Shown: positions 1 through 10,206, counted from the stretch's first letter. The stretch is DNA of 64,000 nucleotides from an uncultured Bacteroidota bacterium (GCA_902793295.1 CADBDA010000003.1:124001-188000), one strand, 5' to 3'. Program-made: numbers and translations. The notes: a model not told the origin generated them from the letters alone.

Positions 1-1623
1 GTTGATCTTGGCGTAGACGCTGAGGGAGGAGATCAGACCGATGTTGGGGCCTTCGGGAGTCTCGATGGTACAGAGGCGTCCGTAATGGGTGTAGTGCACG
101 TCGCGCACCTCGAAACCGGCGCGGTCGCGCGAAAGACCACCAGGACCCAGAGCCGAGATACGGCGTTTGTGGGTCAGCTCGGCCAAGGGGTTGGTCTGAT
201 CCATGAACTGTGACAGCTGGTTGGTGCCGAAGAAGGAGTTGATGACCGACGAGAGCGTCTTGGCGTTGATGAGTTCGGTGGGGGTGAAGACCTCGTTGTC
301 GCGCACATTCATGCGTTCGCGGATGGTGCGGGCCATACGGGCCAGACCCACGCCGAACTGGGCGGAGAGCTGTTCGCCCACGGTGCGGACACGACGGTTG
401 GAAAGGTGGTCGATATCGTCGACATCGGCCTTCTGATTAATAAGAAGAATTAAATACTTTATAATAGAGGTGATGTCCTCTTTGGTCAGCACGCGGACCT
501 CGTCGGGCACGTCGAGGTTCAGCTTGGTGTTGATTCTGTAGCGACCCACATCGCCCAGATCGTAGCGTTTGTCGGAGAAGAAGAGTTTTTCGATGATGCC
601 GCGAGCCGTCTCCTCGTCTGGGGGTTCGGCGTTGCGCAGCTGGCGATAGATGTATTCGACGGCCTCCTTGGCATTATTGGCCGTATCCTTCTTCAAGGTG
701 TTGTAGATGACAGAATAGTCGATGCCGTCCTTGTCCTCGGTGGTGACAAGGATGGTCTTTATGTTGAGTTCAAGTATTTTCTCGATATTTTCCTCGGTCA
801 GTTCCACGTCGCGTTCGATAACCACTTCGGTACGTTCCATGGAGACCACCTCACCGGTGTCCTCATCGACGAAGTCCTCAATCCAGGAGTCGACGACGCG
901 AGCGGCGAGTTTGCGACCGATATTTTTCTTGAGGTTGGCGCGGGTGGCCTTGACCTCTTCGGCCAGTTCGAAGATATCCAGAATATCCTTGTCGGTCTCG
1001 AAGCCGATGGCGCGGAGCAAGGTGGTGATGGGGAGTTTCTTCTTACGGTCGATGTAGGCGTACATCACGTTGTTGATGTCGGTGGTGAATTCCATCCAGG
1101 AGCCCTTGAAGGGGATGATACGGGCGCTGTAGAGCTGCGTGCCGTTGGAGTGGAATTGGGTACCGAAGAATACGCCCGGCGAGCGGTGGAGCTGCGACAC
1201 GACGACGCGCTCGGCACCGTTGATGACGAAAGTGCCCTTAGGGGTCATGTAGGGTATCATGCCCAGATAGACCGGCTGTTCGATGGCCTGGAACTCTTCG
1301 TTTTCGGGATCGTTGCAGGAGAGCTTCAGTTTGGCCTTGAGGGGGACACTATACGTCAGGCCACGCTCGATACACTCTTCGATGGTGTAGCGGGGCGGGT
1401 CGATGTAATAGTCCAGAAATTCAAGAGTGAAATTGTTGCGGGCATCCGAGATGGGGAAATTCTCCTTGAAGACCTTGAAGAGGCCCTCGTCGAGGCGGTT
1501 GTCGGGGTTGGTCTCGATTTGGAAGAAATCCTGGAACGACTTGAGTTGGATGTCCAAGAAGTCCGGATAGGGGAACTTGCGGACGGATGCGAAATTGACT
1601 ACTGTGGGTTGATTCTGTGCCAA
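1..1623 (-). CDS. rpoB: DNA-directed RNA polymerase subunit beta, N-terminal 541 residues (cut by window edge)
   Basis: This is the beta subunit of RNA polymerase, last gene of the tuf-to-rpoB block. The frame is open from 1623 to the window edge. The protein begins [17 protein letters not shown] and continues with the family pattern [16 protein letters not shown]. The beta lobe segment [13 protein letters not shown] and the rifampicin-pocket stretch [20 protein letters not shown] followed by [19 protein letters not shown] are intact. The usual resistance positions (D of FMDQ, H of THKR, S of RIS) look wild type. The start is TTG: the next in-frame stop upstream lies about 20 bases away and no ATG or GTG intervenes, and the N-terminus matches relatives at this point. 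A hairpin sits between rplL and this gene. The C-terminal half and rpoC lie outside the window. Confidence 0.98.
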   Translation of the reverse strand, partial: MAQNQPTVVNFASVRKFPYPDFLDIQLKSFQDFFQIETNPDNRLDEGLFKVFKENFPISDARNNFTLEFLDYYIDPPRYTIEECIERGLTYSVPLKAKLKLSCNDPENEEFQAIEQPVYLGMIPYMTPKGTFVINGAERVVVSQLHRSPGVFFGTQFHSNGTQLYSARIIPFKGSWMEFTTDINNVMYAYIDRKKKLPITTLLRAIGFETDKDILDIFELAEEVKATRANLKKNIGRKLAARVVDSWIEDFVDEDTGEVVSMERTEVVIERDVELTEENIEKILELNIKTILVTTEDKDGIDYSVIYNTLKKDTANNAKEAVEYIYRQLRNAEPPDEETARGIIEKLFFSDKRYDLGDVGRYRINTKLNLDVPDEVRVLTKEDITSIIKYLILLINQKADVDDIDHLSNRRVRTVGEQLSAQFGVGLARMARTIRERMNVRDNEVFTPTELINAKTLSSVINSFFGTNQLSQFMDQTNPLAELTHKRRISALGPGGLSRDRAGFEVRDVHYTHYGRLCTIETPEGPNIGLISSLSVYAKIN

Positions 1624-1794
1624 GGGATAAAAATTTAAAATTTACGAATTACGATCCGGTAGAGCGGGATGGCTGAGGTGCCAGGGTAGTGGAGCGTGCG
1701 GAGGTCTGGATGCTGTTGACGGGAGTGAGGGTAGCGGAATGAGGGAGGCTAGACCATATATAAACACGCGCGAAGAGTAGATAGCATAGCAATA

Positions 1795-1835
1795 AGGAAT
1801 AGGTACTCCGACCCATGGCCGGAGACCCTATTCCT
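1795..1835 (-). promoter_or_regulatory. Hairpin between rplL and rpoB, attenuator-like
   Basis: An outer 9-bp stem (AGGAATAGG with CCTATTCCT) encloses an inner stem CTCCG/CGGAG. It lies 24 bases past the rplL stop, in the 236-base rplL-rpoB spacer, and no T run follows on the minus strand. It is therefore better placed as a partial attenuator or processing site than as a full terminator. Enterobacteria have an attenuator and an RNase III site at the same point of the operon; that the roles match here is inference. Confidence 0.55.
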
Positions 1836-1859
1836 ATTGAGTTTCAAGCAGTGGTAAGC

Positions 1860-2243
1860 TTACTTAACCTCAACTTCAGCACCAGCTTCTTCGAGGGCTT
1901 TCTTGAGAGCGTCAGCTTCGTCCTTGGAAACACCTTCCTTAACGGGCTTAGGAGCGTTGTCGACGAGCTCTTTGGACTCTTTGAGGCCGAGGCTAGCGAG
2001 ATCCTTGACAGCCTTCACGACGCCAAGTTTCTTGGTCTGATCGGGCACACCCTTGAGGATAACGTCGAAGGAGGTCTTCTCTTCGGCAGCAGCGGCGCCA
2101 CCAGCGGCGGGAGCAGCGGCAACAGCAACAGCGGCTGCAGCGGGTTCGATGCCGTATTCCTCTTTCAGGACGTCAGCTAATTCTTTTACTTCTTTAACGG
2201 TTAAGTTAACCAGTTCTTCTGCTAAGGCTTTAATGTCTGCCAT
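1860..2243 (-). CDS. rplL: 50S ribosomal protein L7/L12
   Basis: This is the acidic stalk protein of the large subunit that contacts GTP-binding translation factors. At 127 residues it has the normal length. The N-terminal dimerisation part ([19 protein letters not shown]) is followed by an Ala/Gly-rich hinge at about residues 35-55 and by the C-terminal domain with [13 protein letters not shown] and [20 protein letters not shown]. It follows rplJ by 79 bases, the usual L10-L12 order. Confidence 0.99.
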   Translation of the reverse strand: MADIKALAEELVNLTVKEVKELADVLKEEYGIEPAAAAVAVAAAPAAGGAAAAEEKTSFDVILKGVPDQTKKLGVVKAVKDLASLGLKESKELVDNAPKPVKEGVSKDEADALKKALEEAGAEVEVK

Positions 2244-2322
2244 GATATTCTAAATTTTAAATGTTTTACAAATTGTTTGTTTGAATTGTGACCTGCGGGA
2301 GCAGGGCACGAAAATTGATTTA

Positions 2323-2853
2323 TTATTCGGCTTTTTCCGATAATGTTTCGAGCACACCGCAGATGGTGTTGCCGGCCGACTGAAGTCCGGAAACCACGTT
2401 TTTGATGGGGGACTGGAGCAGGGCGATAACGTCGGCGATGAGTTCGCTTTTGGACTTGATGTTGACAAGAGCATCCAGATGCTCGGCGCCCACATAGAAG
2501 CTTTCTTCAACATAAGCACCCTTGAGGATCGGTTTCTTGGCGTCCTTGTTGTTAGCGAGGAACTCCTTGATCAGCTTGGCGGGAGCGTTGTTGATATTAG
2601 AGAGCATGATGCAGGTCTCACCCTTGATCACAGGCTTGAGTTCGGAGTAGTCGACGCCGGACTTTTCCATAGCCTTGATGAGCAAAGTGTTCTTGACAAC
2701 CTCCAACTTGACCTCCTTGCGGAAGGCGGCGCGACGGAGCTTGCTGGTCTGAACCGAGTTCAAGCCGCCGATATCAGCAATATAGAGATGCGGATAGGCC
2801 TTGATATCCTCGCACAAGGAATTGATCAGTTGGTCTTTCTGTTCTTTTCTCAT
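2323..2853 (-). CDS. rplJ: 50S ribosomal protein L10
   Basis: This is the stalk base protein that binds 23S rRNA and holds L7/L12 dimers through its C-terminal helix. The 176 residues match the family length. The N-terminus MRKEQKDQLINSLCEDI and the segment KLRRAAFRKEVKLEVVKNTL are typical of L10. It starts 27 bases after the rplA stop, so co-transcription is likely. In other bacteria the L10-L12 complex represses this part of the operon by binding its leader; the short spacer here leaves little room for a long leader structure. Confidence 0.98.
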   Translation of the reverse strand: MRKEQKDQLINSLCEDIKAYPHLYIADIGGLNSVQTSKLRRAAFRKEVKLEVVKNTLLIKAMEKSGVDYSELKPVIKGETCIMLSNINNAPAKLIKEFLANNKDAKKPILKGAYVEESFYVGAEHLDALVNIKSKSELIADVIALLQSPIKNVVSGLQSAGNTICGVLETLSEKAE

Positions 2854-2880
2854 GATTGATAACTTCGTTTAATTGTTTGA

Positions 2881-3576
2881 TTACAATGTAGCGGCTTTGG
2901 TGTCGACCTTGACGCCGGGGCTCATGGTGCTGGAGACAGTAATGCTCTTGACATAAGTACCCTTGGCAGCGGAAGGTTTGAGCTTGATGATAGCCGAAAG
3001 CACTTCGCGGGTGTTCTCGATGATTTTCTGTTCATCGAAGCTGCACTTACCGACAGCGGTATGGATGATACCGAACTTGTCGACCTTGAAGTCGATCTTA
3101 CCGGCCTTGGCCTCTTGGACAGCCTTGCCGACTTCCATTGTAACGGTGCCGGTTTTGGGGTTCGGCATAAGTCCACGGGGACCGAGGATACGGCCGAGGG
3201 CGCCCACTTTCGGCATGACGCTAGGCATGGTAATAATAACATCTACATCCGTCCAACCGCCTTTTATTTTGGTGATGTACTCATCGAGACCATAATAATC
3301 GGCTCCGGCGGCTTTAGCTTCTTCTTCCTTGTCGGGAGTGCAAAGCACCAACACGCGGACAGTCTTACCGGTGCCGTGAGGCAGGGTGACGCTACCGCGA
3401 ACCATCTGGTTGGCTTTACGAGGGTCGACACCCAGACGGACGTCGATATCGAAGCTCGAATCAAATTTGGTGTAGGTGATTTGTTTGACTACCGAAACAG
3501 CTTCCTCGAGGGAATAGACCTTGGTCTTGTCGAATTTAGCGAAAGCCTCTTTTTGTTTCTTAGATAGATTTGCCAT
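2881..3576 (-). CDS. rplA: 50S ribosomal protein L1
   Basis: This protein forms the L1 stalk that moves with the E-site tRNA. Its 231 residues match the family. Characteristic segments are [34 protein letters not shown] and the [20 protein letters not shown] stretch with the KTGTVT that follows. In the 69-base gap to rplK a short stem (GCAG..CCC with GGG..CTGC, about 3601-3622) is visible. L1 represses its own operon by binding an RNA structure in several bacteria, but I cannot show that this stem is that site. Confidence 0.99.
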   Translation of the reverse strand: MANLSKKQKEAFAKFDKTKVYSLEEAVSVVKQITYTKFDSSFDIDVRLGVDPRKANQMVRGSVTLPHGTGKTVRVLVLCTPDKEEEAKAAGADYYGLDEYITKIKGGWTDVDVIITMPSVMPKVGALGRILGPRGLMPNPKTGTVTMEVGKAVQEAKAGKIDFKVDKFGIIHTAVGKCSFDEQKIIENTREVLSAIIKLKPSAAKGTYVKSITVSSTMSPGVKVDTKAATL

Positions 3577-3645
3577 TTTTTTTGTTTTTTGTGGTCAGGC
3601 GCAGACCCTCTAGGGGGCTGCTTCCACGGTTACTTTTAGTTTGAT

Positions 3646-4089
3646 TTACTTTGCGAGGGGGTTCTCACCCGTAACAGTGATACCCATGCTGCGTGCGGTG
3701 CCGGCCACCATGCTCATAGCTGATTCGATAGTGAAGCAGTTGAGGTCGGGCATTTTGGCTTCGGCGATCTGACGCACCTGTTCCCAAGTGACGGAAGCCA
3801 CCTTGACGCGGTTAGGTTCGGCGGAACCTTTCTGAGCCTTGGAAGCCTCTTTCAGCTGAACGGCAACAGGGGGAGTCTTTACTACGAAATCAAAGGACTT
3901 GTCGGTGTAGACATTGATGATGACGGGCAGAATTTTGCCGGCCTGGTCCTGCGTACGAGCGTTGAACTGCTTGCAGAACTCCATGATGTTGACACCTTTG
4001 GCACCCAATGCGGGACCTACGGGAGGAGCCGGGTTGGCGGCGCCACCTTTGATCTGAAGCTTAATCAATCCTGCAATTTCTTTTGCCAT
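3646..4089 (-). CDS. rplK: 50S ribosomal protein L11
   Basis: This is the GTPase-centre protein, bound to the thiostrepton loop of 23S rRNA and needed for the stringent response sensor. The 147 residues are of normal length. The N-terminal domain carries the conserved [20 protein letters not shown] and the C-terminal rRNA-binding domain carries [20 protein letters not shown] and ARSMGITV. The gene lies between nusG and rplA in the standard bacterial order. Confidence 0.99.
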   Translation of the reverse strand: MAKEIAGLIKLQIKGGAANPAPPVGPALGAKGVNIMEFCKQFNARTQDQAGKILPVIINVYTDKSFDFVVKTPPVAVQLKEASKAQKGSAEPNRVKVASVTWEQVRQIAEAKMPDLNCFTIESAMSMVAGTARSMGITVTGENPLAK

Positions 4090-4206
4090 TGAATGAAGAT
4101 TTAAAATAATTTGTAATTTACAATGTCTATTTTTGGATCACACTTCTGGAGTGTTTAGCGGATGGAACGGAGAAGCCCTCCGGACTGGCCGGACGGCAGG
4201 GGGAGG

Positions 4207-4752
4207 CTATTCCTTCTCGACCTGGTTGTAGTTGAGCTCGAGGGGGGTCTTGCGTCCGAAGATTTTGACCGTCACTTTGAGCTTCATCTTTTCTTCGTTC
4301 ACCTCTTCCACGATACCGGAGAAGGAGTTGAACGGTCCGTCGATGACCTTGACAGGTTCGCCGACGAGGAATTTGTCGAGGAGTCCGCCGTCGCTGTCGA
4401 GCTGTTCATCCATGTTGCCAAGGATGCGTTTCACTTCAGCGGGGCGCATGGGGATAGGGTCGCCTTCTTTCTCACGAAGAAAATCTAAGACATTGGGTAC
4501 GTTCTGAATGACGGGGATAATCTCGTCTTTCAAGTCGGCCTCTATCAACACATAACCCGGGAAGAAGTTACGTTCTTTGATAACTTTCTTGCCGTTGCGG
4601 ATAGAATAGACTTTCTCAGTAGGGATAAGGACTTGGGGTACGAGTTCAGACCAACCACGTTTAGCCATTTCGCTTTCGATGTATTCCTTGGCCTTTTTCT
4701 CTTTACCACTGATAGCCCTTACGACATACCATTTCATAGACTGCTGATCCAT
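4207..4752 (-). CDS. nusG: Transcription termination/antitermination protein NusG
   Basis: NusG binds RNA polymerase and couples it to Rho or to the ribosome. The 181 residues comprise an NGN domain starting KWYVVRAISGKEKKAKEYI, with the typical FPGYVLIEADL at about residues 64-74, and a C-terminal KOW domain starting FLVGEPVKVIDGPFNSFSGI. The start is the ATG at 4752; a second methionine six codons on is a less likely alternative. It lies between secE and rplK, as in most bacteria. Confidence 0.98.
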   Translation of the reverse strand: MDQQSMKWYVVRAISGKEKKAKEYIESEMAKRGWSELVPQVLIPTEKVYSIRNGKKVIKERNFFPGYVLIEADLKDEIIPVIQNVPNVLDFLREKEGDPIPMRPAEVKRILGNMDEQLDSDGGLLDKFLVGEPVKVIDGPFNSFSGIVEEVNEEKMKLKVTVKIFGRKTPLELNYNQVEKE

Positions 4753-4884
4753 TTCTAAAAACTGATTGAAGAAGATATGATTCCTATTGTTGGTTGAGGT
4801 TTGCAGGCACAGCCTTCGCCGACGGTGTCTTCCACCCCTAGTCGACAGCCAGTCTCAATTGGAATTGGGAAGCAAGACCGGCCC

Positions 4885-4911
4885 GTGCGCGCGCTAGAGC
4901 GCGCGGAGCAC
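4885..4911. other. GC-rich hairpin in the secE-nusG spacer
   Basis: GCGCGC pairs with GCGCGC around the loop TAGA. The stem extends to GTGC/GCAC across a three-base bulge. It lies in the 169-base spacer between secE and nusG and contrasts with the moderate GC of the flanks. There is no T run, so it may be an RNA-processing or stability element; no function can be assigned. Confidence 0.5.
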
Positions 4912-4921
4912 AATGACAGTG

Positions 4922-5137
4922 TTATCCGACAATAGAATAATAGATTCCTAATATACCTTTCCAAACGCCACCCTGGATGCCGAAGATGTAGTCCATAAGG
5001 AAGACCACAAGGGCAAGGATGAGCGCAGCCACAGCAACAACGACAGCGCTGTTCTGCAGCTCTTTAAAAGAGGGCCACGACACTTTGTGCACCAGTTCGT
5101 CGTAGCTTGACTTTACATAATCTCCGAATTTAGACAT
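4922..5137 (-). CDS. secE: Preprotein translocase subunit SecE
   Basis: This small subunit clamps the SecY channel. The 71-residue protein starts MSKFGDYVKSSYDELVHKVSWPSF. It has an amphipathic helix with the conserved K-V-x-W-P pattern and then one membrane helix (AVVVAVAALILALVVFLMDYI). A longer frame runs upstream to 5206, but it would cross the tRNA-Trp gene, so the ATG at 5137 is chosen. That start is only 17 bases from the tRNA end, so the tRNA must be cut from a common transcript. Confidence 0.96.
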   Translation of the reverse strand: MSKFGDYVKSSYDELVHKVSWPSFKELQNSAVVVAVAALILALVVFLMDYIFGIQGGVWKGILGIYYSIVG

Positions 5138-5154
5138 CTTACTTTCGATTTTAT

Positions 5155-5228
5155 TGGCAGGGGCAGAGAGAATCGAACTCCCAACTACGGTTTTGGAGAC
5201 CGTCATTATGCCATTTAACTATGCCCCT
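5155..5228 (-). tRNA. tRNA-Trp (anticodon CCA)
   Basis: Acceptor arms AGGGGCA/TGCCCCT, discriminator G and a genome-encoded CCA end are visible. The anticodon loop is CTCCAAA between ACGGT and ACCGT, and the T loop is GTTCGATTC. The gene lies between tuf and secE on the same strand. It is the only tRNA in the window with an encoded CCA. Confidence 0.97.
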
Positions 5229-5276
5229 GTAAGAGGGACGTACACAGGGGTACGCCCCTACAGGTTTTATCGATTA

Positions 5277-6464
<1,188 letters not shown>

Positions 6465-6607
6465 TTTCTAATACGTATTAAAATGTTTATTAATAAAGTT
6501 TCACTCAATGTCTTTGTGTACCGTTTTTCACGCAAAGTAGAGGCGCAACACATTGCGTCTCACTTATTTCAATATGATGAACACCCTTGCACACTGCACA
6601 CAAAAAA

Positions 6608-6682
<75 letters not shown>

Positions 6683-6735
6683 TATGCCTCTTTCGAAGCG
6701 TGGGGCGGTCAACCTGTCGCCGCCCGTTGAATCAG

Positions 6736-6808
6736 AGCGGAAGACGGGGCTCGAACCCGCCACCTATAGCTTGGAAGGCTATCGCTCTACCAAATGAGCT
6801 ACTTCCGC
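6736..6808 (-). tRNA. tRNA-Gly (anticodon TCC)
   Basis: Acceptor arms GCGGAAG/CTTCCGC are perfect and the discriminator is T. The anticodon loop is CTTCCAA between ATAGC and GCTAT, and the T loop is GTTCGAGCC. CCA is not encoded. It is third in the cluster. Confidence 0.96.
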
Positions 6809-6823
6809 TTCTCTGTAGGTTTG

Positions 6824-6905
6824 TGGGGAAGAGTGGACTCGAACCACTGAACTCCGAAGAGGACAGATTTACAGTCTGTTGCAATTGCCACTATGCGACT
6901 TCCCC
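6824..6905 (-). tRNA. tRNA-Tyr (anticodon GTA)
   Basis: Acceptor arms GGGGAAG/CTTCCCC with discriminator A. The anticodon loop is CTGTAAA between ACAGA and TCTGT. A long variable arm (CCTCTTCGGAG region) marks it as a class II tRNA, which agrees with tyrosine. It is second in the cluster. Confidence 0.97.
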
Positions 6906-6945
6906 ATTGTTTTACCGATGGCTCGGATGGAGCTTCATCAGTTCG

Positions 6946-7018
6946 AGCCGATGAAGGGACTCGAACCCCCGACAGGCTGATTACAAATCAGCTACTCTAC
7001 CAACTGAGTTACATCGGC
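6946..7018 (-). tRNA. tRNA-Thr (anticodon TGT)
   Basis: Acceptor arms GCCGATG/CATCGGC are perfect. The anticodon loop is TTTGTAA between GCTGA and TCAGC, and the T loop is GTTCGAGTC. It is the first transcribed gene of the cluster, just downstream of the -7 box at 7065-7072. Confidence 0.97.
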
Positions 7019-7064
7019 TTTTCACCATTCTTTCAAACAACTCTTTTTTCGTGTTTTGAGGTTG

Positions 7065-7072
7065 CAAAGATA
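7065..7072 (-). promoter_or_regulatory. Promoter -7 box of the tRNA-tuf-secE-nusG-rpl-rpo block
   Basis: On the minus strand TATCTTTG, followed by CAAC, matches the Bacteroidetes -7 consensus TAnnTTTG. It lies about 47 bases before the first tRNA. Upstream is T-rich with no clean -33 TTTG at the usual 19-21 base spacing. This is the only convincing promoter I see for the tRNA-tuf part of the block. Confidence 0.65.
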
Positions 7073-7402
7073 CTACTTTTTCCAAAACAGAAAAACTTTT
7101 TTTCAACTTTTTGTTGCATTTAATTCTTATATCGTTGATTTTGTGGTGAATTATTTTTTGTTTTTTTGTTACTATTTTGGCGGGAGAGGTGGCGAAACTG
7201 GCGTTTCGGGCAGTCAAAAATGATAGATTTGGGGTGATTTTTTCTGTTTTTTTGCGGAATGGCGGGATTTACGGGTTAAGAGGGTGATTTTATGTGGGTT
7301 GATTTTAGTTTTTGACTGAAGAGGTGTGGGGGTTCTTTATATGGGTTCTTTTTTGGGGAGGGTATGTGAAATGGGGATTGAGGAGGTAGGAGGTGTGATA
7401 AG

Positions 7403-7491
7403 AAAAGTAGTCACTTTTTGAGTGGCTGAGGGGTGCAAAAAATTCTTCTTTTATTTGGTTAGCGTTTCTTTATAGTCTGTCAGCGTTTCTT
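7403..7491. repeat. Diverged direct repeat, copy 1
   Basis: Shares with the copy at 7631-7716 the order AAAAGT..CTCACTTTT or TCACTTTT, then TGGCTGAGGG, TGCAAAA, ATTCTT, TTTCTTTAT and CAGC(A/G)TTTCTT. The tail GTCTATCAGCATTTCTT recurs once more just downstream at about 7500-7517, so the 3' part is present in tandem. Confidence 0.6.
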
Positions 7492-7630
7492 CCTCTTATA
7501 GTCTATCAGCATTTCTTTTTTCTTTTCTTCCTTCTTCATCTTATCTTCTTCATCTGCCCTTTCCTCAACTTTTCTTTCGCCAGAGCCGGAAATATGAAAT
7601 AGCTCCAGTGGAGCTATGAGCCGAAGCACG

Positions 7631-7716
7631 AAAAGTCCCTCACTTTTCGGATTGGCTGAGGGTTGCAAAAGATTCTTTATTCGTTCAGAGTTTCTTTATT
7701 GTTCATCAGCATTTCT
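7631..7716. repeat. Diverged direct repeat, copy 2
   Basis: The second copy of the element at 7403-7491, about 228 bases away in the same orientation. Shared blocks are ACTTTT, TTGGCTGAGGG or TGGCTGAGGG, TGCAAAA and CAGCATTTCTTTTTTC. The divergence suggests an old duplication or two members of a dispersed family. Confidence 0.6.
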
Positions 7717-8132
7717 TTTTTCCAAAGCAAAAAAAGAAACGCTGGCAAAGAAAAAGTGCTTTTTTTCACGTAAGGAGATAGACCCGCTGCTTCCGGGCGA
7801 TGGAAATCATCGGCTCAGGAGTCTGTGGCGCAGGAACTCGCAGGCACGTCGGTGCTTTTTACTTTTATCAGTCGGTTTGGGGTTCTGGCTTTCTTTTTTA
7901 CTTTTGAAGGTTATCGCGCTCAGACACCCTGCGACCTTTACAGCCTTCTGCTTGTGATTTCCTATCACCCTCCAGCAAGCTGCTGAGGACGAAGCGTTTT
8001 TTATTGAGTGGGGGCATTCTATTGAGATATCGGTTTTAGAAGAAGGCATTTTGTTGGGCTTTTGATAATTTTGTTGGATTTGACTATACTTTTTCTCCGG
8101 ATACTGCGTTATTGACTCTTGTTAATTTGGTA

Positions 8133-8300
8133 CTTTTATTTGCTGCTCTACTTCTTTACTTTTTTGCTATACTACTTTTATATCTTTACTTTTCATCACT
8201 TCTTATATCTTACTTTTTTCTTAGTTTACATTACTTCTTAACTCTTACTTTTCATCACTTTATATCTTTACTTTTAGCTTAACGTCTTACTTTTTTTAAT
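8133..8300. repeat. T-rich degenerate array upstream of recR
   Basis: The motifs TTACTTTT, CATCACTT and TATATCTTTAC recur irregularly every 20-40 bases; for example ACTTTTCATCACTT occurs twice. The plus strand is almost free of G. It abuts the recR start region and could hold its promoter, but no clean TAnnTTTG box with a -33 partner stands out. Confidence 0.5.
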
Positions 8301-8332
8301 AGCGGTTTTTTTGTTTGATGTGATTTTTAGCC

Positions 8333-8944
8333 ATGGAAATTCCTTCTAAGATATTGGAAAATGCTGTCGACGAGATTGCCACCTTGCCTGGAGTTGGCAA
8401 GCGGTCGGCGATGCGCTATGCGCTACACCTGCTGAAATCGTCGGATAGCGACTTCGCCGCCTTCATCGGGGCTCTGACAAGCCTGAAGAGCGACTCGCAC
8501 TACTGTAGCCGCTGCCATTGCATCAGCGACACACCGGTCTGTCCAATTTGTTCCAGCGAGAAACGTAACCAGAAGATTGTGTGTGTTGTAGAGAACATAC
8601 AGGAGGTGATGGCCATAGAGAACACCCAGCAGTATCGCGGTGTCTACCATGTGCTGGGCGGCGTCATCTCGCCACTGGACGGCATCGGAATCAACGACCT
8701 GACCATCGGCCAGCTGATTGAAAGGGTGGAACGAGAGGCGATTGAAGAGGTCATTCTTGCCTTGCCGACGACCATGGAAGGCGACACCACCAACATCTAC
8801 ATCGACCGACAACTGAAGCAATTCCCGCAGGTGAAGGTGACCACCATTGCCCGCGGCATCGCCATCGGCGACAACCTGGAATATGCCGACGAGGTGACAC
8901 TGGGACGCTCGATAGTGAACCGCATCCCCTTCGAACGCAGCTGA
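8333..8944 (+). CDS. recR: Recombination mediator protein RecR
   Basis: RecR works with RecO (and RecF) to load RecA on gapped DNA. The 203 residues are of normal length. The N-terminal helix-hairpin-helix contains LPGVGKRSAMRYALHLL, a C4 zinc finger follows (CSRCHCISDTPVCPIC, residues about 58-73), then a Toprim domain with VCVVENIQEVMAIE and the Walker-B-like C-terminal part. The ATG at 8333 gives the expected N-terminus. It is the first gene of a plus-strand run reaching metG. Confidence 0.97.
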   Translation: MEIPSKILENAVDEIATLPGVGKRSAMRYALHLLKSSDSDFAAFIGALTSLKSDSHYCSRCHCISDTPVCPICSSEKRNQKIVCVVENIQEVMAIENTQQYRGVYHVLGGVISPLDGIGINDLTIGQLIERVEREAIEEVILALPTTMEGDTTNIYIDRQLKQFPQVKVTTIARGIAIGDNLEYADEVTLGRSIVNRIPFERS

Positions 8945-9002
8945 CACCCCCACTGAGGCTGTCACCCCCACCCTACCCTTCAAAGAGATCAACACACCAA
9001 CC

Positions 9003-10133
9003 ATGATAAATACACTACAGAAAAAATTCAGAAAAGCCCTTCTGCTCTGTCCGCTCATCTGCTGCCTTTCGTGCGTCAACGCACAGCCGACACCCGAATA
9101 TAGTCCTGAGGACCAAGCCCTACGGCGAGAGATCGGCCAGATGCTGGTGGTCGGCTTTCGCGGCACCGAGATTGCCGACACGAACCACATCGTGCGAGAC
9201 ATCAGAGACTACCATATCGGTGGCGTGATACTATTCGAATACGATGTGCCTTCGCAATCGCGTCCGCGCAACATCACTTCGCCAAAACAGCTGAAAGCCC
9301 TCTGCACCGCACTACAAGGTTTGAGCGAGGAGAAACTGCTGATAGGCATTGACCAGGAGGGTGGCCGCGTGAACCGACTGAAACAGACGATGGGCTTCCC
9401 CCCATTCAAATCGGCCCAGCAATCGTCGAAGGAAGGCGACGCCAGCGTTCGCTACCAAGCCAAACTCACCGCCAAAACCCTGGCGGATGCAGGAATCAAT
9501 CTGGATTTCGCCCCTTGTGTGGATGTCAATGTCAACCCCAATTGCCCCATCATCGGCAAGTTGGAACGCAGTTTCGGCGGAGACCCATCGCGGGTGACCA
9601 CCTGCGCGAAGATATGGATCTCGGAACTGCAGCAACGCGGTGTGATTGCCTGTCCGAAGCACTTCCCCGGCCACGGCAGCTCGAAGGATGACACCCATCT
9701 GGGCATGGCCGACGTCAGCGACACATGGACCGACGCCGAACTAGAGCCTTACCGTCAACTGATAGCCCAAGGACAGATGCGCATGCTGATGACCACGCAC
9801 GTCTTCAACAGCCAACTGGACAGCATCTATCCTGCCACCCTGTCGAAGGCCACCCTGACAGGGTTGCTGCGCGACAGCCTGGGATACACGGGAGTGATCA
9901 TCACCGACGATATGGCCATGGGCGCCATGCAGCGAGAATACAGCTATGAAGAAATGCTGCTGCGAAGCATACTGGCCGGCGCCGACATGCTATGCCTTTC
10001 CAACAACGGGCAGTACTACAATCCCGACATTGTCCCCCAGACCGTCGACATCATCTACCAGATGGTGAAGCGCGGCAAAATCACGCGAGCGCGCATCCAC
10101 GAAAGCGCCGAACGCATCAAAAAGCTGAAATGA
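9003..10133 (+). CDS. Glycoside hydrolase family 3 protein, NagZ-type beta-N-acetylhexosaminidase, secreted
   Basis: Enzymes of this group remove terminal N-acetylglucosamine, for example from peptidoglycan fragments. The 376-residue protein has an N-terminal signal with a cysteine-containing stretch (CPLICCLSCVNA), so it may be a lipoprotein or periplasmic. The catalytic region shows IGIDQEGGRVNRL, the NagZ signature KHFPGHGSSKDDTHLG (the D/H dyad lies here) and the nucleophile motif GVIITDDMAMGAM. There is no C-terminal beta-lactamase or beta-sandwich domain. It follows recR by 58 bases; a promoter box for the pyr genes begins 23 bases after its stop. Confidence 0.9.
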   Translation: MINTLQKKFRKALLLCPLICCLSCVNAQPTPEYSPEDQALRREIGQMLVVGFRGTEIADTNHIVRDIRDYHIGGVILFEYDVPSQSRPRNITSPKQLKALCTALQGLSEEKLLIGIDQEGGRVNRLKQTMGFPPFKSAQQSSKEGDASVRYQAKLTAKTLADAGINLDFAPCVDVNVNPNCPIIGKLERSFGGDPSRVTTCAKIWISELQQRGVIACPKHFPGHGSSKDDTHLGMADVSDTWTDAELEPYRQLIAQGQMRMLMTTHVFNSQLDSIYPATLSKATLTGLLRDSLGYTGVIITDDMAMGAMQREYSYEEMLLRSILAGADMLCLSNNGQYYNPDIVPQTVDIIYQMVKRGKITRARIHESAERIKKLK

Positions 10134-10155
10134 GGACGCTGTCCGAAAAAAAACT

Positions 10156-10163
10156 TATATTTG
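10156..10163 (+). promoter_or_regulatory. Promoter -7 box upstream of pyrK
   Basis: TATATTTG matches TAnnTTTG and lies 43 bases before the pyrK start. No good -33 box is seen. A small hairpin TGTCTG/CAGACA (10164-10183) falls at or just after the expected transcript start. Confidence 0.5.
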
Positions 10164-10206
10164 TGTCTGAAAAGCAACAGACAAAACAGGACGTAACTTA
10201 TTTGGT

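Larger units (their letters stand above)
7073..8332. other. 1.26 kb region without a recognisable gene
   Basis: Between the tRNA promoter and recR no reading frame resembles a known family. The first part (7140-7400) is rich in G and T on the plus strand. Then come two diverged direct repeats (7403-7491 and 7631-7716). A higher-GC segment (about 7790-7977) is open without a start codon in one plus frame, reading ...AQELAGTSVLFTFISRFG..., and could be part of a dispersed or decayed element. A T-rich degenerate array (8133-8300) precedes recR. Confidence 0.6.

Noticed and set aside
7065-7095. Full -33/-7 promoter for the tRNA-tuf block
   Set aside because: Only the -7 box is convincing; the -33 position reads TTTT, so just the -7 box is reported.
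7616-7957. 113-codon plus-strand frame in the tuf-recR gap
   Set aside because: Composition is repeat-like, another plus frame of the same segment looks equally peptide-like, and there is no promoter, terminator or family match. Kept only as part of the repeat region.
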